The notes: generated by a model from the sequence alone, not told the origin. A stretch of DNA of 40,336 nucleotides from an uncultured Bacteroides sp. (GCA_947574505.1 CANPJW010000023.1:1-40336), one strand, 5' to 3'; positions 25,811-35,439 are shown, numbered from the stretch's first letter. Numbers and translations: made by a program.

Positions 25811-27208
25811 TTATAATGCTAATTTATCCCCTTGATAGAACTTCAGCAACTGGGTATTCAGTATAGCCATATATTTAGCTTGAAGTTGTTCTTGCTGCGC
25901 TTGCAACAAGTTATTCTTCTCAGTAAGAAGTTCCACGGTGTTCTTCATTCCCAAATTGAACTGTTCACTAATCAGTTCGTAGCTGATTTGCGTGCTTCTC
26001 AGTTTCTCGTTGGCTGCCGCATAACGCTGTTGTGCATTGTTGGCATCCAGCCAAAGACCTTCAATCGTCTTGTACAGTGCCTTCTGTTCGTCAAGCAGTG
26101 ACAGTATGCTCGTTTCGCGTTGCAATTTAGCCTTCTGTATAGCACTTTTTGTCTGACGGTTGTTGAAAATAGGCACACTGACCGACAGACCGATGGAATT
26201 GTTCCAACCATTCTTCACCTGCTCGCCGAAAGTAAAGTCACTTCCGCTCGTATGATTCGTTCCGATGCCTGCGCTAAGGCTGACGGTGGGGAAATAACCG
26301 GATTTTGCAATATCGATTCCCAATTCGGAAGTTTCTATATTGAGCTTGCTTGCTTCAATCTCAGGACGGAGGGCAAGTGCGCTCACATATACATCTTTTT
26401 TAGTAGGCAAGGGGGCAAGTACATTCTCGTCGGACAGGGCAGGGAGATAGACGTTCATTTCATTCTCTCCATCTAGTTCGAGCAGTTGTTTCAGTTGTAA
26501 TTTGTAATCTTGCAGGGTGGCTTGCGCTGTGACAAGTTGATAACGATCGGTACTGACCTGAGCTTCCAGTTGCGCAAAATCACTTTTGGCAATACTTCCT
26601 GCATCCAGCAATTGCTGACCGCGGTCACGCTGCGCAATGGAAACCTGTAATGTATTCTCGTTAACTCTGACTGACTCCGCCGCATAAAGAATCTGGATAT
26701 AAACCTGTGCGATGGATTCTTGAATATTATTCTCGGACATTGCCACATCAAGTTCGGCTACTTGGTTGTCCAGTTGTTCCTGCTTGATGGTTTTCAGCCG
26801 CTTGCTTCCATTATATAAAGTCCACGAAGCATTCAGCCCATAATTACCGTTATAACTGGTTTTACTATTACTGCTGATAATCTCGCTGCCGCTCACCCGA
26901 CTACTCGATTCTTGATACGGGCGGTTCACCACCTGCTGGCTGGTAGAGAATGAAAGGCTGGGAAACAAAGCAGCTTTAGCTGTCTTCACGTCAATCTGTG
27001 TACTTTCCGCAGCCATACGGTTTTTGCGAATCGTAATATTCTGTTCCAAGGCATAGTCGATGCACGATTGCAAATCCCATTGTGCAGGGAGTTTTGCTCC
27101 GTTCAGCGTATCGGCTTGCAGCGGAGATTCTTGGGCAGATATGCCCGAAAACATACCTGCGCCAAGAAATGCCATCACTGTCAATCTTTTTACATTCATC
27201 ATATTCAT
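25811..27208 (-). CDS. TolC-family outer-membrane efflux protein
   Basis: The 465-residue protein has a signal peptide ending near ISAQE (about 25) and two outer-membrane-efflux repeats, each with long amphipathic helices rich in Gln, Ala and Leu, as in TolC/OprM. It supplies the outer-membrane exit duct for the ABC pump encoded behind it, 26 bases downstream. Start codons at 27208 and three codons later are both possible. It is the promoter-proximal gene of a six-gene operon. Confidence 0.92.
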   Translation of the reverse strand: MNMMNVKRLTVMAFLGAGMFSGISAQESPLQADTLNGAKLPAQWDLQSCIDYALEQNITIRKNRMAAESTQIDVKTAKAALFPSLSFSTSQQVVNRPYQESSSRVSGSEIISSNSKTSYNGNYGLNASWTLYNGSKRLKTIKQEQLDNQVAELDVAMSENNIQESIAQVYIQILYAAESVRVNENTLQVSIAQRDRGQQLLDAGSIAKSDFAQLEAQVSTDRYQLVTAQATLQDYKLQLKQLLELDGENEMNVYLPALSDENVLAPLPTKKDVYVSALALRPEIEASKLNIETSELGIDIAKSGYFPTVSLSAGIGTNHTSGSDFTFGEQVKNGWNNSIGLSVSVPIFNNRQTKSAIQKAKLQRETSILSLLDEQKALYKTIEGLWLDANNAQQRYAAANEKLRSTQISYELISEQFNLGMKNTVELLTEKNNLLQAQQEQLQAKYMAILNTQLLKFYQGDKLAL

Positions 27209-27230
27209 ACTTCTATTGATTTACTGATAG

Positions 27231-27262
27231 CGAAGGTACGTACATATTATATTAGCCGCAAA
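27231..27262 (-). promoter_or_regulatory. Promoter of the efflux and two-component operon
   Basis: On the minus strand TTTG (27259-27262) is followed after 20 bp by TACCTTCG (27231-27238), one mismatch from TAnnTTTG. It lies 22 bases upstream of the tolC-like start. Confidence 0.55.
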
Positions 27263-27368
27263 AACGATAGACAGAACACGGAATTTTGCCGTTAAATGAT
27301 TTTTTTCTGTCGATAGGTTGATTTTATTAGAAAAACACAACAAATCTCGCAACAATTCGGGGTATTTG

Positions 27369-27398
27369 TTTGTTTTAATTATAAAAATTGTATATTTG
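27369..27398 (+). promoter_or_regulatory. Promoter of the DUF4492-cydAB operon
   Basis: TATATTTG at 27391-27398 is an exact -7 match. TTTG at 27369-27372 gives an 18-bp spacer and another at 27365-27368 gives 22, so the -33 assignment is uncertain. The ATG follows 28 bases later. Confidence 0.55.
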
Positions 27399-27426
27399 TA
27401 TTCATTACAAACTATAATGCCGACAT

Positions 27427-27663
27427 ATGAAGAATACACTGCTTTCTATTTGGAACTTTTATCTGGAAGGTTTCCGTAGTATGACGCTCGGTCGTACTTT
27501 ATGGATTATTATCCTGCTGAAATTATTCGTCATGTTCTTCATTCTCAAATTGTTCTTTTTTCCGGATTTCCTTGGTAATCATCCTACGGATGCCGATAAG
27601 GGAAACTATGTAGGAAACGAACTGATACAACGCGCTCTTCCTGAGAAATCAATTGATTTTTAA
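27427..27663 (+). CDS. DUF4492 small membrane protein upstream of cydA
   Basis: A 78-residue protein with a single hydrophobic helix (about 23-45, WIIILLKLFVMFFILKLFFF) and a polar C-terminal tail ending LPEKSIDF. It matches the DUF4492 family of Bacteroidota, which I recall as encoded just before cydA. It starts the cyd operon with 20 bases to cydA. By analogy with other tiny bd-oxidase subunits (CydX, CydH) it may be an accessory subunit or assembly factor; that is inference. Confidence 0.8.
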   Translation: MKNTLLSIWNFYLEGFRSMTLGRTLWIIILLKLFVMFFILKLFFFPDFLGNHPTDADKGNYVGNELIQRALPEKSIDF

Positions 27664-27683
27664 CTCTTAAACTACATAAGATT

Positions 27684-29255
27684 ATGATTGAAAGTATTGA
27701 CACTTCGCTTATCGATTGGTCGAGAGCCCAATTTGCGATGACAGCAATGTACCATTGGATTTTTGTTCCCCTTACACTCGGGCTGGCTGTGGTGATGGGC
27801 ATTATGGAGACGCTGTATTATAAAACAGGCAAAGAATTCTGGAAGAAGACAGCGATGTTCTGGATGAAGCTTTTTGGTATCAACTTTGCTATTGGTGTGG
27901 CAACAGGCTTGATTCTTGAGTTTGAGTTTGGAACGAATTGGAGCAATTATTCATGGTTTGTAGGAGATATTTTCGGTGCGCCGTTGGCTATTGAAGGTAT
28001 TTTGGCATTCTTTATGGAAGCCACCTTTATAGCTGTAATGTTTTTCGGCTGGGGAAAAGTCAGTAAGCGTTTTCACTTGGCTTCAACTTGGCTGACGGGA
28101 TTGGGAGCAACTATCTCTGCTTGGTGGATTCTCGTTGCCAATGCATGGATGCAGCATCCGGTAGGTATGGAGTTCAATCCTGATACTGTTCGCAATGAGA
28201 TGGTCGATTTTTGGGCAGTGGCAACTTCACCTGTAGCCGTTAATAAATTTTTTCATACAGTGTTATCTGGTTGGGTGCTTGGTGCTATTTTTGTAGTCGG
28301 CATCAGTTGTTGGTACTTGCTGAAGAAACGTAACCATGAATTTGCGCTTGCCAGTATTAAGATTGGAGCTATCTTCGGACTGGTCGCATCGCTGTTGTCA
28401 GCATGGACGGGCGATGGTTCCGGTTATCAGATTGCACAGACGCAGCCCATGAAACTGGCAGCTGTGGAAGGCTTGTATGAAGGCGGCACGAATGTCGGAC
28501 TAGTAGGAATCGGTATGCTGAATCCCGAAAAGAAGACATATGATGATGGAAAAGACCCGTTCCTCTTCTGCATAGAGATACCGAGCATGCTTTCTTTCCT
28601 TGCCGAACGTGATGTGGACGGCTACGTTCCGGGTATTGCAAATATTATTGAGGGCGGTTATGAGATGAAAGACGGCACAAAAGCTCTTTCGGCAGCCGAG
28701 AAGATAGAACGTGGAAAAACGGCTATCGGTGCTTTGGCTGCCTATCGTGCGGCAAAGAGCGCAGGACACGAAGAGGACGCGCAAGTGGCTTACAAAGTAT
28801 TGCAGGAAAATATTCCTTATTTCGGCTACGGATATATTAAGGATGTCAACCAACTGGTTCCGAATGTCCCTCTCAATTTCTACGCGTTCCGTATAATGGT
28901 AATTCTGGGCGGATATTTCATCCTTTTCTTTATTGTAGTTCTTTTCTTTATCTATAAGAAGGATTTGAGTAAGATGCGGTGGATGCACTGGATTGCTCTA
29001 TTGACTATTCCTTTGGGATATATTGCCGGACAAGCCGGATGGGTGGTTGCCGAATGTGGTCGTCAGCCGTGGGCTATCCGTGATATGCTGCCTACATCAG
29101 TTGCCATCTCCAAACTGGACGTGAGTTCCGTGCAGATTACTTTCTTTATCTTCCTGTTCTTGTTTACAGTAATGCTGATTGCGGGTGCCGGAATTATGGT
29201 AAAGGCTATCAAGAAAGGACCGGAAACGGGAAATAATGTTACTATTAACCATTAA
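27684..29255 (+). CDS. cydA: Cytochrome bd ubiquinol oxidase subunit I
   Basis: The 523-residue subunit binds all three haems of the bd oxidase, which reduces O2 to water with quinol electrons. Key residues align with E. coli at an offset of five: His24 (H19), Glu104 (E99), Glu112 (E107), His191 (H186), and quinol-loop Lys257 and Glu262 (K252, E257) in QPMKLAAVE. The methionine of FRIM near 405 corresponds to the b558 ligand, and GRQPW is present near the end. It should give nanaerobic respiration and oxygen scavenging. cydB follows after 11 bases. Confidence 0.97.
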   Translation: MIESIDTSLIDWSRAQFAMTAMYHWIFVPLTLGLAVVMGIMETLYYKTGKEFWKKTAMFWMKLFGINFAIGVATGLILEFEFGTNWSNYSWFVGDIFGAPLAIEGILAFFMEATFIAVMFFGWGKVSKRFHLASTWLTGLGATISAWWILVANAWMQHPVGMEFNPDTVRNEMVDFWAVATSPVAVNKFFHTVLSGWVLGAIFVVGISCWYLLKKRNHEFALASIKIGAIFGLVASLLSAWTGDGSGYQIAQTQPMKLAAVEGLYEGGTNVGLVGIGMLNPEKKTYDDGKDPFLFCIEIPSMLSFLAERDVDGYVPGIANIIEGGYEMKDGTKALSAAEKIERGKTAIGALAAYRAAKSAGHEEDAQVAYKVLQENIPYFGYGYIKDVNQLVPNVPLNFYAFRIMVILGGYFILFFIVVLFFIYKKDLSKMRWMHWIALLTIPLGYIAGQAGWVVAECGRQPWAIRDMLPTSVAISKLDVSSVQITFFIFLFLFTVMLIAGAGIMVKAIKKGPETGNNVTINH

Positions 29256-29266
29256 TCGTAAAGACT

Positions 29267-30409
29267 ATGTATATATTTCTACAACAATATTGGTGGCTTG
29301 TCGTTTCCTTGCTGGGGGCTATCCTTGTGTTTTTATTGTTTGTGCAAGGTGGTAATTCATTGCTGTTCTGTCTCGGTAAGACGGAAGAACACCGTAAAAT
29401 GATGGTGAACTCTACCGGACGTAAATGGGAGTTTACGTTTACTACGCTGGTTACTTTTGGCGGTGCTTTCTTTGCATCTTTCCCGTTATTTTATAGCACT
29501 AGCTTCGGTGGTGCTTATTGGCTTTGGATGATTATTCTTTTCAGTTTTGTGTTGCAGGCTGTCAGCTATGAGTTCCAAAGCAAAGCAGGAAATCTGCTAG
29601 GCAGAAAGACATATCAGACTTTTCTAGTGGTTAATGGGGTAGTAGGGCCGTTATTGCTTGGCGGGGCGGTGGCCACATTCTTCACAGGTTCCGATTTCTA
29701 TATTAATAAAGGAAATATGGCGGATACTATTATGCCGGTTATCAGCCATTGGGGGAACGGTTGGCATGGATTGGATGCGTTGACTAATATTTGGAATGTG
29801 ATTTTGGGGCTGGCGGTATTCTTCCTTGCCCGTGTGCTGGGAGCGTTATACTTTATTAATAATATAGCGGATAAAGAGTTGACGGACAAATGCCGTCGTG
29901 CGGTACGGAATAATACTATTATGTTTCTTGTATTCTTCCTGTCATTTGTCATTCGTACATTAGTCTCCGATGGCTTTGCAGTAAATCCGGATACGCAGGA
30001 GATTTATATGCAATCTTTCAAATACTTTGCTAACTTTATCGAAATGCCGATAGTTCTTGTCCTGTTCCTGATAGGAGTAGCTTTGGTTCTCTTCGGCATC
30101 GGAAAGACATTGCTCAAAAAGACTTTCGATAAAGGTATTTGGTTTACGGGCATCGGCACGGTATTGACAGTCTTGTCTTTATTATTGGTGGCAGGATATA
30201 ATAACACGGCTTATTATCCATCTTATACCGACTTGCAAAGCTCATTGACTTTGGCAAATAGCTGTTCCAGCGAGTTTACTTTGAAAACGATGGCTTATGT
30301 TTCCATTCTCGTTCCGTTTGTGATTGCTTATATCTTCTACGCTTGGCGTAGCATCGACCGTCACAAGATTACAGAGAAAGAGATGGACGAAGGCGGACAC
30401 TCTTATTAA
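29267..30409 (+). CDS. cydB: Cytochrome bd ubiquinol oxidase subunit II
   Basis: The 380-residue subunit has about eight to nine hydrophobic helices and the CydB opening VVSLLGAILVFLLFVQGGNSLL, followed by the NSTGRKWEFTFTTLVTFGGAFFASFPLFY stretch, in which Trp and Gly positions are conserved in the family. It forms the heterodimer with CydA. A 27-bp perfect inverted repeat follows 12 bases past the stop and ends the transcript. Confidence 0.96.
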   Translation: MYIFLQQYWWLVVSLLGAILVFLLFVQGGNSLLFCLGKTEEHRKMMVNSTGRKWEFTFTTLVTFGGAFFASFPLFYSTSFGGAYWLWMIILFSFVLQAVSYEFQSKAGNLLGRKTYQTFLVVNGVVGPLLLGGAVATFFTGSDFYINKGNMADTIMPVISHWGNGWHGLDALTNIWNVILGLAVFFLARVLGALYFINNIADKELTDKCRRAVRNNTIMFLVFFLSFVIRTLVSDGFAVNPDTQEIYMQSFKYFANFIEMPIVLVLFLIGVALVLFGIGKTLLKKTFDKGIWFTGIGTVLTVLSLLLVAGYNNTAYYPSYTDLQSSLTLANSCSSEFTLKTMAYVSILVPFVIAYIFYAWRSIDRHKITEKEMDEGGHSY

Positions 30410-30421
30410 ATTGAGACTTAA

Positions 30422-30498
30422 AAATTGAGAATAAGAAAATAGGCTGCGTATGAGGTAATAAATATTCATTGCGCAGCCTATTTTCTTATTCTCAATTT
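30422..30498. terminator. Bidirectional terminator, 27-bp perfect inverted repeat
   Basis: The arms 30422-30448 and 30472-30498 are perfect reverse complements over 27 bases around a 23-base loop, with GC-rich tips (GGCTGCG) and AT-rich bases. It serves cydB on the plus strand and, on the minus strand, overlaps the stop codon of the dehydrogenase gene (30492-30494). Confidence 0.8.
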
Positions 30499-31445
30499 AC
30501 CAAGTTTTCAGGTTTTCCAGCAATGTATGCTTGTATGTTGCAGGTTGCGATATTCATCAAGCGTTCGCGAGCTTCCAGCGTTGCCCACGCGATGTGTGGA
30601 GTGATATAGCAGTTCTTTGCTGTCAACAATGGATTGTCAGGACGCGGTGGTTCTGTAGAAAGAACGTCTACTCCGGCAGCGTAAATCTTGCCGCTGTTCA
30701 GTGCATCTGCTAAATCCTGTTCATTGACCAGCGGACCGCGACCTGTATTGATTAGGATAGCCGTCGGCTTCATCATAGCAAGACGGCGGGCATTCACCAT
30801 TTCTCGTGTCTCTGGAGTAAGCGGGCAGTGCAAGCTGATAATATCACACTCGCAGAACAATTGGTCTAAATCCATTTTCTTGATTTCCGGTGGCAACTGA
30901 AAATGTGACTTTGAAGTTAATGCATATACTTGCATACCAAAGCCGATGGCGACACGTGCAGTTGTGTATCCGGTATTTCCCAGTCCGACCAGACCGATTT
31001 TCTTTTCTCTCAGCTCCATTAACGGAGTATCCCAAAAACAGAAATCCTTGCTGTTGGTCCAACGACCTTTGTGCACTTCTTCCGAATGGTGCTGCACTTG
31101 CTGGCAGATATTCAGAATATGTGCAAATACCATTTGGGCAACAGAAGCTGTGCTGTATGAAGGAATATTGGTCACAATGATTCCCCGTTCCTTGGCTGCG
31201 GCAGTGTCAACTACATTGTAGCCGGTAGCCAATACGCCAATATATTTCAGTTCGGGCAGTGCAGCCATGTGGTCTGCATTGATGATTACTTTATTAGTCA
31301 AAAGCACTTCTGCTCCGGCTGCACGTTCTAATACTTTTTCGGGAGCAGTGCGGTCATATATCGTACATTCTCCGAGAGCTTTAATACCTTCCCAGGACAA
31401 ATCCCCGGGATTGGCGGCAAAGCCGTCTAAAATTACAATCTTCAT
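30492..31445 (-). CDS. D-2-hydroxyacid dehydrogenase (glycerate dehydrogenase-like)
   Basis: The 317-residue NAD-dependent enzyme has the D-2-hydroxyacid dehydrogenase layout. The Rossmann loop is GLGNTGYTTA near 153-162, the catalytic arginine region is NTGRGPLVNE, the glutamate is in VDVLSTEPP, and the catalytic histidine is in TPHIAWAT. The closest recalled subgroup is hydroxypyruvate reductase/glycerate dehydrogenase, but lactate or other 2-keto acids are possible substrates. Its last codon lies inside the terminator hairpin. No clear promoter is seen in the 110 bases upstream. Confidence 0.88.
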   Translation of the reverse strand: MKIVILDGFAANPGDLSWEGIKALGECTIYDRTAPEKVLERAAGAEVLLTNKVIINADHMAALPELKYIGVLATGYNVVDTAAAKERGIIVTNIPSYSTASVAQMVFAHILNICQQVQHHSEEVHKGRWTNSKDFCFWDTPLMELREKKIGLVGLGNTGYTTARVAIGFGMQVYALTSKSHFQLPPEIKKMDLDQLFCECDIISLHCPLTPETREMVNARRLAMMKPTAILINTGRGPLVNEQDLADALNSGKIYAAGVDVLSTEPPRPDNPLLTAKNCYITPHIAWATLEARERLMNIATCNIQAYIAGKPENLVN

Positions 31446-31555
31446 TTCAATTTTAATATTAATAATATGTTATACGTCTTTCTTTATTTTTTTATTTTGC
31501 TTTTGCCATTAGTTGATTCTTTTTTGCCAATGGCATATTTCTTTTAGCCGATAGC

Positions 31556-32827
31556 TTACTTTTTGAATTTATCTCCCCACAACTGTATCATCCGTTCGGC
31601 ATGCTTCTGTTCCGCCGGATTATTTTGTGGTTGCCATATCCGTTTGTCTTTCAGCTCGTCGGGCAGGAATTGCTGTTTCACGAAGTTACCCTCGTAATTG
31701 TGGGCATATTTGTACTTCTGTCCGTATCCCAATTGTTTCATCAGCTTGGTAGGCGCGTTGCGCAGATGCAGCGGGACAGGCAGATTTCCTGTTGAACGCA
31801 CCAACTCCAACGCATCGTTAATCGCGTTGTAGGCCGAATTGCTCTTGGGGCTGGTGGCCAGGTATATCGTTGTTTCCGCTAAGGGAATCCGTCCTTCGGG
31901 CCAGCCGATTTTCATCAGTGTGTCGAAGCAGGCATTTGCCAGAAGCAGGGCATTGGGGTTGGCAAGGCCGATATCTTCCGAAGCCGAAATGACAAGCCGG
32001 CGGGCAATGAAAGCAGGGTCTTCGCCGCCTTCCACCATGCGGGCAAGCCAATAAATAGCTCCGTCCGGGTCGCTTCCGCGAATCGACTTGATGAAAGCGG
32101 AGATAATGTCATAATGCATTTCTCCGTCCTTGTCATATGCCAGCGGATTCTGCTGCAGCCGTTCTGTTACCATCTCGTCGGTGATAACAACCGTTTCCTC
32201 TGTCTCCGACTGAACAACGAGTTCTAATATATTAAGCAGTTTGCGGGCATCTCCACCGGAGAAGCGCAACATGGCTGTTGTTTCTTTTAATTCGATTTTG
32301 CGTTCTTTCAGTACAGTATCCGTAGTGACGGCACGTTGGAGAAGTTCCAGCAAATCTTCTTTCTCCAATGATTTGAGCACATAAAGCTGGCAACGCGATA
32401 GGAGAGGGCGGATAACCTCGAACGACGGATTCTCCGTCGTCGCACCAATCAACGTAACAGTTCCATTCTCCACTGCCCCCAACAGGGAATCCTGCTGCGA
32501 TTTGCTGAACCTGTGAATTTCATCAATAAACAGTATCGGACTGGATTGTGAAAAGAAACGGTTGCTTTTGGCACGGTCTATCACTTCGCGTACGTCCTTT
32601 ACGCCGGAAGTTACGGCACTCAATGTATAAAAAGGAGTTTCCAGTTTATTGGCAATGATTTGTGCCAGCGTCGTTTTTCCTACTCCGGGTGGGCCCCAAA
32701 GGATGAAAGAAGAGATGCGTCCTGCGTCAATCATCTTACGCAGGATAGCACCAGGCCCTACTAAATGTTTCTGACCGATGTATTCGTCTAACGTTTTCGG
32801 CCGTAGCCGCTCTGCCAAAGGTTGCAT
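31556..32827 (-). CDS. rarA: Replication-associated recombination protein RarA (MgsA)
   Basis: The 423-residue AAA+ ATPase of the RarA/WRNIP1 group acts at stalled replication forks. It shows Walker A GPPGVGKT at 45-52, Walker B LFIDEIH at 99-105, the RarA-typical RFSKSQQDSLLGAVENG and GATTENPSF, and the C-terminal domain with ASEDIGLANP and the lysine-rich YKYAHNYEGNFV segment. It starts nine bases after the DUF5686 gene ends, so it is probably the second gene of that transcript. Confidence 0.95.
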   Translation of the reverse strand: MQPLAERLRPKTLDEYIGQKHLVGPGAILRKMIDAGRISSFILWGPPGVGKTTLAQIIANKLETPFYTLSAVTSGVKDVREVIDRAKSNRFFSQSSPILFIDEIHRFSKSQQDSLLGAVENGTVTLIGATTENPSFEVIRPLLSRCQLYVLKSLEKEDLLELLQRAVTTDTVLKERKIELKETTAMLRFSGGDARKLLNILELVVQSETEETVVITDEMVTERLQQNPLAYDKDGEMHYDIISAFIKSIRGSDPDGAIYWLARMVEGGEDPAFIARRLVISASEDIGLANPNALLLANACFDTLMKIGWPEGRIPLAETTIYLATSPKSNSAYNAINDALELVRSTGNLPVPLHLRNAPTKLMKQLGYGQKYKYAHNYEGNFVKQQFLPDELKDKRIWQPQNNPAEQKHAERMIQLWGDKFKK

Positions 32828-32836
32828 AGTGTTCTT

Positions 32837-35413
32837 TTAGAATGCTGTTAATATCATGAACCGAATACCATGGATGTTGATATTCGGATTGTTGCGGTAG
32901 GTGAGACGGTGTATGTACTCCACGTGCAGCAACTTGAATATGTTGAAAATGCCAAAGCCCACCTCTACGTAAGGCACTTTGGGGTTCATCACGAAACTGG
33001 TGAACTCTCCGTTGCGTGTCGGAAAGCGGAACAGGTCGGGATTATTACTTTTGAACGGATTGTTCTTGTCGGTCAGCGTTCCCCACAAGGCGCGCACACG
33101 GAACATCTCCCTCCATTTCAGTTGCTTGATGAGCGGGATGCGGTTGAATAGCTTTCCGTTCATGTTGTAGGAGAGAGACAAGGCGGCAAACCGGTCGTTG
33201 AGAAACTCCATGTTGTTGATGAGGCAGAATGTCTCATGCTGTGTGATATACGACAAGTTTGCTTCGGGTAAAATCAGGAGTGGGAAGGGGACTGTGTTCC
33301 ATTCGGCTCCCGCTTTCAGGCTGACGTCTACTTTTCCCCACGAGGCGGGAAGCCAGAAACGCTTCCATATGCTCGCTTCCGTACGGTTGAAGTTGTATTC
33401 GCCGCCCAATACGCCCTTGAATCCCATCACATGGGTGAGCGTGAAAATGGGCGCGTCCAGAGATACGGGAATACGGCGTTGCTTGGAATTGACGAACGAT
33501 TCACCCGGAGCATAGCGTAATGTCAGGCTTGCTTCAGTGGTCGTCATGTCATGCACACGTGTTTGTGCAGCATCGTTGCGCAGATATTCCAGTTTTCCGG
33601 TAGGTTCGTCGTTACGGTGGCGGAGCATCGCTTTCACTCCGAAACCTGTTAGCGTTTCGAGTTCATAGTTGACAGTCGCGTCACGCATATAAGACATTTG
33701 GTCTACCGTTGTCGTTTTTAGTGATAAGAAGATATTATCCTTGTCCGTAAACAGGAATTTGTCCATTGGAGACATTACATCATAACTGTAAGTTGCCGAA
33801 ATATAATGTTTCGGGAATTCCCAGACTACATAATCACGCTTGTTGAACGAATAAGTCAGTGTACCGCTATATTTCCACCGCTCGTCTTTCAGACCGTATG
33901 CGCCGTAACCGCTCAAGAACCAATGCTTGTCGAAATGCGCCGTAGTCATACCGCTCAACCGGAAACGGGTTCCATCAATGTAGTTGCTCGAAATCATGGT
34001 GTTGATAGGGCCGATGTCCACTTTGCTCGGACGTCCCTTGCTTCCTGTTTCCACAAAGTTCTCAATCAGGGCTTTAGCTCCGAAGATGATGTACTTGAAT
34101 CCAGGAATCTGTTCGAGACGGTTGACGAATACATCCATCGTACTTTCTTTCTTTGTCAATGGAACCTGGCGGACACTTGCCCAGTATTCATCGCTTTTTG
34201 AAAGCATGTCCGCTTCCTTTATCACGCTTCCTTTCAACCGGAAAAGCCGTTGCTCGATAGGGTCGAATTTGTAATCGCTGTATTTAGTGATTCGTTCTAC
34301 CTGCAGGCCGCCTGCCGTTTTGTTGGAATTCCATGAAAGGTCTACAGTCATATTGTCATCGGACAATACCCAGTTGCCGTTCGGCAGTTGTTCGTACTGC
34401 TGCACGATGTCCATGCGGTTGACGAAGTTTACTCCGGTCTTTTTGGGCAAGTTCATCGTACATTTCTGTACGGCATACGTAGAGTCGTTCAGTACATACA
34501 GATGTCCGGTAAATCCGAAATCCTGCGAATTCTGTGGAACGAAAGTCAGGTGCACACATTCGCGCTTGTCCACCATCAATGTGTCCATCAGATAATACTT
34601 ATAAAAAGAAATGGCGCTACTGCCGATAGGGCTTACGAAACGTTGTTGGAGCAGGCGAATGTCATCGTCGTAAATATTGATATCGGCAAAGACATCCTTC
34701 AAGACTGTGCCGAGCATATCTCCCGTTGAGAAAAATTCTTCGATACCGTTGGAGTTCTTTCCTTTGATAATGGTTTTCTTACTTTCGGGGTCTTTGCGAT
34801 AAATGGTCTGCGAAGCTGTCTCCTGTACGGAAATCGGAAGAATCAACTTATTCGTTGTTTCCGACACTTCCACCTGGTCTTTGAGGAAGGCATATTTCTT
34901 GTAGATGCCTTTTTCGAGTTTCTCCGGTGTGAGGTCGTTGATAGACATTTTCATCTTCTCGTACTTGTCGTACTGATAATAGTCGTTCACTTCGAGGACT
35001 TGCGCCTTCTTGTGCTCAATGACCTTCTTCATGAATTCGACTGCCGGATTGTTCTTACGGGAGTATTTTTCTTTCTTGGGTTTTACGACAATTTCATTCA
35101 GGAGTACATTATCCGGAGCCAACTGAACGTTGACAGTCTGATTGGCATAGTGGACTTTCACTGTCTTGCTGATATAGCCGACAGCGGAGAATACAAGCGT
35201 TCCGCCGTTCCTGCGGGCATCGAGGTTATATTCTCCGTCGATATTGGTGATAGTACCCATATCTCTTTTTTCCTGATAATAGATGGAAATATACATCAAT
35301 GGTTCATGTGTCACAGAATCGGTAACTACCCCTTTAATTTGCTGTGCAAACGCATTTGGAGCTGCCAATACAAGTAAGAGCAGTATAAATATTTTGTTAT
35401 ATCGTTGTCTCAT
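32837..35413 (-). CDS. DUF5686 outer-membrane protein with carboxypeptidase-like domain
   Basis: An 858-residue protein with a signal peptide (MRQRYNKIF...NAFAQQ, about 1-24), a carboxypeptidase-D regulatory-like beta-sandwich (about 25-105, with GVVTDSVTHEPLMYISI and TNIDGEYNLDAR), then a large DUF5686-type body rich in beta strands that ends in phenylalanine, as outer-membrane barrels do. The function is unknown. The frame is open 35 codons further upstream, but ATG at 35413 is preferred because it begins the signal peptide and an exact -7 box (35432-35439) lies just upstream, inside the longer frame. rarA follows after nine bases. Confidence 0.88.
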   Translation of the reverse strand: MRQRYNKIFILLLLVLAAPNAFAQQIKGVVTDSVTHEPLMYISIYYQEKRDMGTITNIDGEYNLDARRNGGTLVFSAVGYISKTVKVHYANQTVNVQLAPDNVLLNEIVVKPKKEKYSRKNNPAVEFMKKVIEHKKAQVLEVNDYYQYDKYEKMKMSINDLTPEKLEKGIYKKYAFLKDQVEVSETTNKLILPISVQETASQTIYRKDPESKKTIIKGKNSNGIEEFFSTGDMLGTVLKDVFADINIYDDDIRLLQQRFVSPIGSSAISFYKYYLMDTLMVDKRECVHLTFVPQNSQDFGFTGHLYVLNDSTYAVQKCTMNLPKKTGVNFVNRMDIVQQYEQLPNGNWVLSDDNMTVDLSWNSNKTAGGLQVERITKYSDYKFDPIEQRLFRLKGSVIKEADMLSKSDEYWASVRQVPLTKKESTMDVFVNRLEQIPGFKYIIFGAKALIENFVETGSKGRPSKVDIGPINTMISSNYIDGTRFRLSGMTTAHFDKHWFLSGYGAYGLKDERWKYSGTLTYSFNKRDYVVWEFPKHYISATYSYDVMSPMDKFLFTDKDNIFLSLKTTTVDQMSYMRDATVNYELETLTGFGVKAMLRHRNDEPTGKLEYLRNDAAQTRVHDMTTTEASLTLRYAPGESFVNSKQRRIPVSLDAPIFTLTHVMGFKGVLGGEYNFNRTEASIWKRFWLPASWGKVDVSLKAGAEWNTVPFPLLILPEANLSYITQHETFCLINNMEFLNDRFAALSLSYNMNGKLFNRIPLIKQLKWREMFRVRALWGTLTDKNNPFKSNNPDLFRFPTRNGEFTSFVMNPKVPYVEVGFGIFNIFKLLHVEYIHRLTYRNNPNINIHGIRFMILTAF

Positions 35414-35431
35414 AACGTTCGTAGTGAGGTG

Positions 35432-35439
35432 CAAAGTTA
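35432..35439 (-). promoter_or_regulatory. -7 box for the DUF5686-rarA transcript
   Basis: The minus strand reads TAACTTTG, an exact match to TAnnTTTG, 18 bases upstream of the ATG at 35413. The -33 element is not clear. It decides the start codon. Confidence 0.5.
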
